Shown: one piece after another, positions 5,961-12,097 of the stretch
Position numbering within the stretch: the first letter of the stretch is position 1
Layout: each line of letters opens with the position of its first letter
Program-made: the position numbers and the translations under genes
Source: Mailhella sp.
GTDB lineage: Bacteria; Desulfobacterota; Desulfovibrionia; Desulfovibrionales; Desulfovibrionaceae
Assembly: GCA_017940105.1 (NCBI GenBank)
Contig: JAGAZG010000236.1
Location: forward strand, 1 to 12,097
Reading direction: 5' to 3'
Length of the DNA: 12,097 nt
Notes under the pieces: generated by a model
What the model saw: only the letters and a program-made list of their open reading frames with translations
Told to the model about the DNA's origin: nothing
Databases searched by the model: none

Positions 5961-7148
5961 GTCATCATGAGCCTGATAGCAGACGCCTTCATCCCTGTCT
6001 AAATCAAGGTAGTATACGCTCCTGTAGTCTGAGGCTAGCGCCGTGATCAGTCGGTTTTGTTCTTCCTGCTTCTTTTCCCGGGCAAGCAATTTTTCCTGCA
6101 GTGCAATTCTGCGCCCCATTTCTTCCTGCTTCACGCGGTTTTCCGCATCAGCTGTTTCTTTCTCCATCACCAGCTTTGCAGTTTTCTTGTTCTGCCGGAT
6201 GATGAAAGCGAATATGCCAAGAAGCACCGCAACCATTAAAATGGAATGCAGTACGCCGCGACGAATGATGCCCTTTGATATGGGGCTTATAGAGTCGCTG
6301 ATCACGCTTTCCCGTATTAAATAGGTCAGCAGCCAGTTTGTTCCCTCCACGGGCGTGTAACTCAAAGTTTCGCGTATGCCGCTATAGCTGAAGCTTATCT
6401 CGCCGCTTTTTCCTTCTTTAAAATCACTCCGCATACTTTCATGGGAATAACCGGGATCGAGTTCAGCATTCTGGATGGCCTTCAGCAGGTTATCTTCAAC
6501 GGCGAGCCCTCCCAAAACCGTGTTGCTGAGGGCAAATCCCTCTGCGGTATAGAGGTTGCAAAACGTCGCTCCATTATCCTGAGTCCCCATGGAAACGCTC
6601 TTCAGCATTTCTTTCATGTCTATTTCCATGAAGCAGACCGTCAGCTTTTTTTCGGCAAAAACCATATTCACCGGCACGGCAATAATGACTTTTTTTTCTG
6701 CATTCCCTGACTGCTTGATGGAAATCTCAGGACCTGCCAGTGACAAATAATCAAAATGGTACTGGTCAATATCTCCGAACGTTCCAAGCGAGGTATAGAT
6801 AAGGCCATCGGCATTCACAAAGGCAAATTTTTCCAGCTTGAAGAGACGCTTCATTTTTGCCTGATACGCCTGCAGATGCTGCATATCGCTCAGGTCATCC
6901 GCGGTCATCAGCTCAAGAGCCGTTTCAATGACCTTTATCTTATCCTTCAGGTTGTCTGCTACAACCTGTTCCCTCCGTTCTGTCAGCTCATTAAGGTAAA
7001 GCAAGCTTACGGAACGCACAGCCGATTCTGTATCTTTTTTTCCGTTCTGACCAATCCAGACAGTGCCGAAAACGAGGATGATCATAACAAGGACGCCCGC
7101 GAAAAAAACAACCAGAGAAACGGCTTTCTTTCTGCTGTTCATGATCAA
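5958..7148 (-). CDS. Membrane sensor domain of the split hybrid histidine kinase
   Basis: The 396-residue N-terminal part has a transmembrane segment at about residues 9-33 and an extracytoplasmic region of about 260 residues resembling Cache-type ligand sensors (not assigned by a firm motif). A second transmembrane segment lies at about 297-318, a charged coiled coil at 323-372, and then the start of a PAS-like domain (SVYYLDLDRDEG). The ORF ends at the amber codon 5958-5960. Without readthrough the product would be a membrane receptor lacking any kinase. The start is ambiguous: a TTG at 7148 has AAGG 6 nt upstream, while an ATG at 7142 (MNSRKK) has poorer spacing. It belongs with 4062-5912 as one gene of about 1028 residues. 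Confidence 0.8.
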   Translation of the reverse strand: MIMNSRKKAVSLVVFFAGVLVMIILVFGTVWIGQNGKKDTESAVRSVSLLYLNELTERREQVVADNLKDKIKVIETALELMTADDLSDMQHLQAYQAKMKRLFKLEKFAFVNADGLIYTSLGTFGDIDQYHFDYLSLAGPEISIKQSGNAEKKVIIAVPVNMVFAEKKLTVCFMEIDMKEMLKSVSMGTQDNGATFCNLYTAEGFALSNTVLGGLAVEDNLLKAIQNAELDPGYSHESMRSDFKEGKSGEISFSYSGIRETLSYTPVEGTNWLLTYLIRESVISDSISPISKGIIRRGVLHSILMVAVLLGIFAFIIRQNKKTAKLVMEKETADAENRVKQEEMGRRIALQEKLLAREKKQEEQNRLITALASDYRSVYYLDLDRDEGVCYQAHDD

Positions 7149-7190
7149 TATCTGCCTTGCATTTATGGAATTTCTATTGAACTATGTATT

Positions 7191-7242
7191 ATGGCTTAAT
7201 GAAGCCATGGGCAGATTTTTCACAGCGAATGTGACGCCACAT
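7191..7242. promoter_or_regulatory. Inverted repeats upstream of the sensor kinase gene
   Basis: ATGGCTT-aatg-AAGCCAT (7191-7208) is a perfect 7-4-7 inverted repeat. ATGTG-acgc-CACAT (7229-7242) is a second perfect repeat, 5-4-5. On the minus strand CATAAT (just downstream of, and partly overlapping, the first repeat) could be a -10 element, but no good -35 lies at the right distance, which would suit an activator-dependent promoter. No protein can be assigned. Confidence 0.35.
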
Positions 7243-7350
7243 GGCCATTATGCTGAAATACCAGCCATTTCAGGCTATAACAGCGCGAAAGAAAAAGCAA
7301 TCGTCTTCCAAACGACTTCCTTGACTTTTTCTCGTATCTGTTCTTTTGCG

Positions 7351-7377
7351 AAAAAAATTGGCAGAACTGCTCTGCCA
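7351..7377 (-). terminator. Rho-independent terminator upstream of the sensor kinase
   Basis: A 7-bp stem (TGGCAGA with TCTGCCA, 5-nt loop, 7359-7377) is followed on the minus strand by ATTTTTTT (7358-7351). It would stop transcripts coming from the PEP synthase side, about 230 nt beyond that gene's end, before the kinase promoter region. It could instead end an unannotated minus-strand RNA in 7378-7545. Confidence 0.8.
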
Positions 7378-7545
7378 GATGCTGAACCGTGATGATTTTG
7401 GCAGTTGATTCTGTAAAAAAGAACAGGGGATACGCCTATCTATGCCTGCAGCCAGTATGCAGGGGCCCGTCACTGCACGCCCCATGCCGACGCAGAAGCC
7501 TTGCCCGAATTTCTGCGCTGGCTTGATTGCTGCAAGAATCAGGAA

Positions 7546-7571
7546 GGCCATCCGCCTTTACACGGATGGCC
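7546..7571 (-). terminator. Hairpin after the PEP synthase-type gene
   Basis: A perfect 9-bp stem (GGCCATCCG with CGGATGGCC, 8-nt loop) starts 38 nt beyond the stop codon. The following minus-strand bases are TTCCTGATTCTT, so the U-tract is weak. Termination may be partial, or the hairpin may mainly stabilise the mRNA 3' end. Confidence 0.55.
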
Positions 7572-7608
7572 CTCTTGTCATTTATCTGCGATACCCTTGC
7601 GCTGCCGA

Positions 7609-10600
7609 TCAGCTGTGGGCAAACTTCTCACGCTGCAGGCGCAATGCCTCAGCCTGTTCCTCCCAGCTGGCGAATCCAGCCTGCTGCAAGGCGTCAAACA
7701 CAGTGGCGTCCCAGTCCCACGATGCATAGGTGACCGGCTTATGGAACGTGCGGCGGAAGTCAAAGAGCTTTTGACGGGCATCATGTTCAAACGGCGTGCC
7801 CAGGCATGCGCCCAGGTCTTTCTGCAGCTTTTCGATCTCGGCGTCGTACCAGGGCCTGAAAGCCATGCGGTCCTGCAGCGCCGCAGCTTCGACATAGCCA
7901 TGTGCGCCAAGCAGAACGCGCAGTTTTTCGGTATGCTGTTCGCCAAGCCATGCGCCAAGGCCGGAACTTGGAATGTGTTCCGCTTCCACATCGGCAAAAT
8001 CCTGCTTGGTGCGCACATACGTATCCGGCACCACAGAGGCTGAAACAATGCCGGCTATGGCAACCATGCCGCGCAGAATCTTGCTGTTGGCCACGCCCTG
8101 TCCGCAGAAGCCGACCTTCTTGCAGAACTTCTGGCCCGTGAAAATGGTTGTCAGTATGGCCCAAATGACTGCCGGATCTTCTTCATCGTAAATGTGCGAA
8201 AGATCTGCGTTGTCGCGGTCCGTGGCAAGCACCATCTGGGTCATGTCGTTGGAACCGATGGAGAACCCGTCAAACTCGCTGATGAACTGGCGCGCAAGAA
8301 TGGCGTTTGAAGGCAGTTCCGACATGAGCAGGATCTTCAGGCCGTCTTCGCCGCTGCGCAGTCCATGGACGTTGGCCAGATATGACCGCATGGAACGGGC
8401 CTGTTCAAGCGTGCGCACAAAGGGCAGCATGAGCATGAGGTTTTTGCCGCCGTACAGCGTGCGGGCACGCTTGAACGCTTCGATTTCCCAGTCATGGATA
8501 TCGCGGGACACACCGCGGTAGCCGAGCATCGGGTTGTCTTCGTTATGCTCAAACAGGCAGCCGCCAAGGAGGTTGCGGTATTCGTTGCTCTTGAAGTCCG
8601 TAGTGCGGTAAACGATGTCTTTTCCGTAGAAAGACATGGCGAAGAGGGCAAGGTTTCGGCCGAGCGTGCGGATGTAGTGGTCACGTCCGCTCTCGTGCCC
8701 GCTTGATGTGATGAGCTGTTCGATCTTTTCAGGTATGCTGCGCACTTCTTCAATTTCTTTGCCAAGGTGCGTGCGGGCAGCCACGCTGCGGCGGACGGCG
8801 CCAATGTGCGAAAGAACTTCCTGCACGAGAGGCTTTTTGGAAGCTTTCTCCATGGCGGCCTGCACCTGTTCTTCGGTGACCTGCGAACCTGCTTCGTCGG
8901 CCCCCATGATCAGGCGGATATGCGTGCGCAGATTGTCGGAGGTCTGCAGAACCTCTTCGTTCAGCTGGGCACGCTGCATGTATTCGCCCATAAGGGCTTC
9001 TGCGCGCGAAATGCTTGAAGCGTTGGCATAAAGCGACGCCATGTCCATGAGCTGCACCACATAGGGGGCAAGCTGCACGTCCGCGAGGGGCGAACGCACC
9101 TGGCCAATGGCAATCTGCTCTCCAACGCGGCGGCTGACCTGATCTTCCAGCTCGGTAAGACGGCGCTCGACAAATTCTTCGAGGGTTCCGTTGTCGTACG
9201 CTTCGAGAGCGGCAGGATGCGCGCCTATGCTGCCCAGCATGAATTCAGCGCGCAGCAGGCCTACCTCAAAATCAGGCACATTGCGCAGGCGGGACAGGAA
9301 CATGGCCTGATTGACATCGGCCAGGATAATGCCCACCCGCGTACGGGTCGCGGGCAATTTGGCAACATCCATTTCGCCGCCCACTTCCTTCAGGGGCAGG
9401 AGCCCGCGGTAAACCAGGCCGCGCGTTCCGTCTACGGTCACGGGCTGGCCGTCCATGGCGCGCATGGCAAGAGGGTTCTGCACGCCGATGACGGCGGCAA
9501 TGCCCAGTTCCCGCGAACTGATGGCGGCATGGCTGGTATCGCCGCCCACGTTGGCAATGATGGCAGAAGCTACGCGCATGCCCGGCACCATGTCGGGATC
9601 AGTGCGGTCTGCAGCCAGGATATCGCCGGGATGGACGCGGTTCAGTTCAAGGGCGGAACGCAGGAAACGCACGGTGCCCTGCCCTGCGCCGCGGGATGCG
9701 CCGTTGCCCGAAAGAAGCACTTCCGCCTTGGCGGCAGCGCCGGGGGCAACTTCTTTGCGGCGCATGAAAATGGTTGTGGGGTGCTCGTCCAGCTCTGCGT
9801 TCCAGCGAGTTTCGGGACGGGCCTGAACAAACCACAGGCGGGCCTTGTCATCTATGCAGAACTCAGTATCCATGATGATGCCGCCATAGGCCTTGCTGAT
9901 GGCCCGAACGCCCTGGGCGACCTCAATGGGCTGGTTTTCGCCAAGAGCCCACTTGTTCACTTCGTCAGCGGGCACTTCTTCGATATGGGTGCCACCGCCG
10001 TTTTCGTTGTAGACCATGCGCACAGACTTGCGCCCCATGAAGCGCAGCACGACATCCGTGCCGTCATCACGCTGAAAAACATAAAACTTATCGGGCGTGA
10101 CCATGCCGCCCACGATGGACTCGCCGAGGCCGTAGCTGGAATCTATGCTCACAAGGTCATTGCGGGAGGTGCCGCGGCAGCCCGTGGCCGTATCGGCAGA
10201 AAAGGCCGTGCCGGCTACCACAGGGCGGATCATGCGCATGATGCACACGGAAAGGGCGGTGTTTTCAATGGCCCATTCCTTGCGCGCCGCATCGGCAACG
10301 GAAGGGTCTCCATCCCTTTCTGCAGAGGCAATGGCGTCAAGAATGGCTTCGCGGCGGTAGGTCATGGAACGCAGGTTGTATGCAGAGGCGCAGTCCCACA
10401 GGTAGGCTTCGGCCACGGCGTCTTCGCCGGTAATGTTCAAAAATGTGTCCTGAAGCCCGGCAAACGCTTTCTTGCGGGAGTCTTCGCCGGCGGCCGAAGA
10501 ACGCACGGCCACGGGAAATTCGCCTTCGCCCGCTTCGTCGCACATGTCGCGGTAGGCCTTGCGCACGGCAGCGTCGACTTCTGCAGGCAGCTTTGAAGAA

Positions 10601-11067
10601 AGAATGGCCGTCTGCACAAGCATGGAGCGGCGGCGCAGCCTGTCGATGTTTTCGCGGGATTCTGCAAAACCGTGCACGACCTGGTTAATAAAGTCCCTCA
10701 GGCAGGTGCTTGCGCTTGTGCCGGCACTGCGCTCCCGCACTTTGGCAGCGGCTTCGCGAACGAAATTTCCAAAAAATCCATGATCTGACGCCACAGCCGG
10801 AGAAGCCCAGTCAACAGCCGCCATGGCGGTATCCACCACGTCGTAAACCAGGGAAGCGTTCACCCTGCATTCATCAAGCACCACATGGAATGCCGTTGCA
10901 GGTATGGCGCGGAACTGCGGGGTCCGTATGCCTTCGACGCGGCTGATGAGTGCGGTGTTATAGTTTTTGCCGCCGACCAGCATTTCTGCCGGTTCGCCCA
11001 TGCGGACAATATCCGCGCCGGTCATGATGAAGCGGGAACCCGTTTCGTACATGTTTTCGCTGACCAT
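7609..11067 (-). CDS. PEP synthase-type (pyruvate, water dikinase) enzyme, long form
   Basis: PEP synthase makes phosphoenolpyruvate from pyruvate and ATP in the cytoplasm, a gluconeogenic step. In this 1152-residue protein an ATP-grasp-like N-terminal domain carries VGGKN (31-35) and FPVAVRSSAAGED (184-196). The swivelling domain has catalytic His513 in GGDTSHAAISSRELG. The C-terminal barrel has DFKSNEY (824-830), NPMLGYRG (845-852), SIGSNDMTQ (936-944) and Cys988 in GFCGQG. E. coli PpsA has 792 residues. Here there is an insertion at about 630-790 and an extension after about 1020. GGDTSH replaces the usual GGRTCH; the Thr two residues before the His, the target of PEP-synthase regulatory kinases, is kept. 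The ATG at 11067 is chosen because AGGAG lies 4 nt upstream; the ATG at 11079 has no ribosome site. Confidence 0.85.
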   Translation of the reverse strand: MVSENMYETGSRFIMTGADIVRMGEPAEMLVGGKNYNTALISRVEGIRTPQFRAIPATAFHVVLDECRVNASLVYDVVDTAMAAVDWASPAVASDHGFFGNFVREAAAKVRERSAGTSASTCLRDFINQVVHGFAESRENIDRLRRRSMLVQTAILSSKLPAEVDAAVRKAYRDMCDEAGEGEFPVAVRSSAAGEDSRKKAFAGLQDTFLNITGEDAVAEAYLWDCASAYNLRSMTYRREAILDAIASAERDGDPSVADAARKEWAIENTALSVCIMRMIRPVVAGTAFSADTATGCRGTSRNDLVSIDSSYGLGESIVGGMVTPDKFYVFQRDDGTDVVLRFMGRKSVRMVYNENGGGTHIEEVPADEVNKWALGENQPIEVAQGVRAISKAYGGIIMDTEFCIDDKARLWFVQARPETRWNAELDEHPTTIFMRRKEVAPGAAAKAEVLLSGNGASRGAGQGTVRFLRSALELNRVHPGDILAADRTDPDMVPGMRVASAIIANVGGDTSHAAISSRELGIAAVIGVQNPLAMRAMDGQPVTVDGTRGLVYRGLLPLKEVGGEMDVAKLPATRTRVGIILADVNQAMFLSRLRNVPDFEVGLLRAEFMLGSIGAHPAALEAYDNGTLEEFVERRLTELEDQVSRRVGEQIAIGQVRSPLADVQLAPYVVQLMDMASLYANASSISRAEALMGEYMQRAQLNEEVLQTSDNLRTHIRLIMGADEAGSQVTEEQVQAAMEKASKKPLVQEVLSHIGAVRRSVAARTHLGKEIEEVRSIPEKIEQLITSSGHESGRDHYIRTLGRNLALFAMSFYGKDIVYRTTDFKSNEYRNLLGGCLFEHNEDNPMLGYRGVSRDIHDWEIEAFKRARTLYGGKNLMLMLPFVRTLEQARSMRSYLANVHGLRSGEDGLKILLMSELPSNAILARQFISEFDGFSIGSNDMTQMVLATDRDNADLSHIYDEEDPAVIWAILTTIFTGQKFCKKVGFCGQGVANSKILRGMVAIAGIVSASVVPDTYVRTKQDFADVEAEHIPSSGLGAWLGEQHTEKLRVLLGAHGYVEAAALQDRMAFRPWYDAEIEKLQKDLGACLGTPFEHDARQKLFDFRRTFHKPVTYASWDWDATVFDALQQAGFASWEEQAEALRLQREKFAHS

Positions 11068-11079
11068 GATGCTCCTCAT

Positions 11080-11131
11080 ATTTTTTTGGAGGGAGTGAAA
11101 ATTATCGCACGCGGGCTGGCGCCGGCCAGCC
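11080..11131 (-). promoter_or_regulatory. Promoter-like region of the PEP synthase-type gene
   Basis: On the minus strand GATAAT (one mismatch to TATAAT) lies near 11105-11100, about 35 nt before the start codon. The -35 position is occupied by a perfect inverted repeat, GGCTGGC-gccg-GCCAGCC (11114-11131), and there is no TTGACA-like hexamer. This arrangement suggests control by a DNA-binding protein, but the hairpin could also act in RNA. Confidence 0.35.
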
Positions 11132-11160
11132 GCCTTTTGAAAAACCCCTGCCTGAAAGGA

Positions 11161-11184
11161 GGGGAGCCATAAGCTCCCCTTTTT
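11161..11184. terminator. Terminator hairpin after gap
   Basis: A perfect 7-bp GC-rich stem (GGGGAGC with GCTCCCC, 5-nt loop, 11161-11179) lies 37 nt past the gap stop codon. The classic T-run (11180-11184) is on the + strand side. On the minus strand, the direction of gap, the tail is TCCTTTCAGG, which is weaker. It probably ends gap and separates it from the next gene. Confidence 0.6.
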
Positions 11185-11216
11185 CTTGCAGTTTTACGGC
11201 TCTGCCGCCATGCCCG

Positions 11217-12097
11217 TTACAGAGCGAGGGCAACGTGCCTGATGAGCCTTGCCAGCTGATGCGTAAAGCCAGACTCGTTGTCATACCAGATGACGGTTTT
11301 AAGCATGGTTTTGTTCATCACTGCGGTAAACGAAGCGTCAACCGTGCCGCCATGGGTGTCGCCCACATAGTCGATGGATACCAGCGGTTCGTCGCAGTAG
11401 CCGAGGGCGTCTTTCAGCCAGGTGTCGCAGGCGTACTTGAGCGCGGCGTTGACTTCCTGCACGGTAACCTCCGTTTTAAGTTCGCAGGTAAAGTCCACAA
11501 GCGAAACGTCGGGCGTTGGCACGCGCAGTGCGCCGCCGTTGATAAGGCCGTTCAGTTCAGGAATAACAAGCCCGACGGCAGCGGCAGCGCCGGTGGTGGT
11601 GGGAATGATGGAAAGGCAGGCTGCACGGCCGCGGCGCAGATCTTTCTGCGTGCCGTCAAGAATGCGCTGGCTCATGGTATAGGAATGGATGGTGGTCATA
11701 AGGCCGTGCTTGATGCCAAACTCGTTGTGCAGGACTTTGACCGCAGGCGCAAGGCAGTTTGTGGTGCAGGACGCGGCAGAAATGACGTCGTGCTTCGCCG
11801 CAGAGTAAATATCCTGGTTGACGCCCATGACGATGGTCGCGTCAGCATCCTTGCAGGGAGCGGAAATAATGACCTTTTTTGCGCCGCAGGCAATATGGCC
11901 GGCGAGCTGTTCACGCTTTTTCAGGGTGCCCGTGGTTTCAACGACGATGTCCACGCCGTATTCCTTCCACTGCCATTCGCCCTTGTCACAGCGGGTGACG
12001 GGAATTTCGCGGCCGTTGACGACGAGCCCGTTTTCAGAAGCTTCTACCTGGCCGGGAAAACGCCCGTGCACGGAATCGTACTTGAGCAGGTACGCCA
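11217..12097 (-). CDS. gap: Glyceraldehyde-3-phosphate dehydrogenase, 5' end outside the window
   Basis: This is a phosphorylating GAPDH that interconverts glyceraldehyde 3-phosphate and 1,3-bisphosphoglycerate with a nicotinamide cofactor. The frame is open to the right edge, reading AYLLKYDSVHGRFPG, so about 40-45 N-terminal residues including the dinucleotide-binding GFGRIGR motif lie outside; about 292 residues are visible. The catalytic cysteine is in ASCTTNC (codon at 11766-11768). TTTGAAAAVG, LRVPTPDVSLVDFTCEL and the C-terminal WYDNESGFTHQLARL are standard class I features. Cofactor preference cannot be read because the N-terminus is missing. It lies upstream of the PEP synthase-type gene on the same strand, separated by a terminator, so the two are probably separate transcripts with related gluconeogenic or glycolytic roles (inference). 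Confidence 0.96.
   Translation of the reverse strand, partial: AYLLKYDSVHGRFPGQVEASENGLVVNGREIPVTRCDKGEWQWKEYGVDIVVETTGTLKKREQLAGHIACGAKKVIISAPCKDADATIVMGVNQDIYSAAKHDVISAASCTTNCLAPAVKVLHNEFGIKHGLMTTIHSYTMSQRILDGTQKDLRRGRAACLSIIPTTTGAAAAVGLVIPELNGLINGGALRVPTPDVSLVDFTCELKTEVTVQEVNAALKYACDTWLKDALGYCDEPLVSIDYVGDTHGGTVDASFTAVMNKTMLKTVIWYDNESGFTHQLARLIRHVALAL

Noticed and set aside
5900..5970. Frameshift as the cause of the split sensor kinase
   Set aside because: Codon-by-codon reading shows the same frame on both sides of the TAG, so no insertion or deletion is involved.
7270..7551. 93-codon minus-strand open frame in the intergenic region
   Set aside because: It starts inside one terminator hairpin and runs through a second one; it has no domain and no ribosome site.
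9217..10596. 459-codon + strand open frame opposite the PEP synthase-type gene
   Set aside because: It mirrors a high-GC coding strand; the protein is rich in Gly, Ala and His with no recognisable domain, while the minus strand encodes conserved catalytic motifs.
11068..11079. Upstream ATG at 11079 as start of the PEP synthase-type gene
   Set aside because: No Shine-Dalgarno precedes it, and the codons between it and 11067 contain the AGGAG that fits the ATG at 11067.

Overview
The window looks like a chromosomal segment of a Desulfovibrio-like sulfate reducer (Desulfovibrionaceae; inference). The grounds are the gene order precorrin-2 dehydrogenase, HemX/CcsA-like membrane protein, glutamyl-tRNA reductase, which I know from Desulfovibrio tetrapyrrole loci, and an unusually long PEP synthase-type enzyme next to gap. 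I see no tRNA, rRNA, CRISPR array, insertion sequence or phage gene.

Layout. Bases 1-35 (-) hold only the first 11 codons of a gene that leaves the window. Bases 36-272 hold its promoter region and the terminator of a TetR-family regulator (273-863, -). Bases 864-1160 are a divergent control region. It has a near-consensus + strand promoter, an 18-bp palindrome at the predicted transcription start, a well-folded RNA segment and an intrinsic terminator, all upstream of a + strand tetrapyrrole operon (1161-3974). That operon encodes precorrin-2 dehydrogenase, a HemX/CcsA-like protein and HemA. It is closed by a hairpin shared with the convergent locus 7148-4062 (-).

The 7148-4062 locus is a membrane-bound hybrid sensor kinase with an extracytoplasmic sensor, PAS-like, HisKA, HATPase, REC and REC regions. 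One in-frame amber codon at 5958-5960 splits it. The frame is open on both sides, so this is a nonsense codon and not a frameshift.

Bases 7149-7608 are intergenic, with two hairpins, one a clear minus-strand terminator. Then come a 1152-residue PEP synthase-type enzyme (11067-7609, -) and the 3' part of gap (12097-11217, -), separated by a terminator and a promoter-like region. PEP synthase and GAPDH fit gluconeogenic growth on pyruvate or lactate (inference).

The points most worth following up are the promoter/structured RNA/terminator cassette ahead of the tetrapyrrole operon, the palindrome beside the TetR gene, the amber codon in the sensor kinase, and the large insertion and C-terminal extension in the PEP synthase-type protein.
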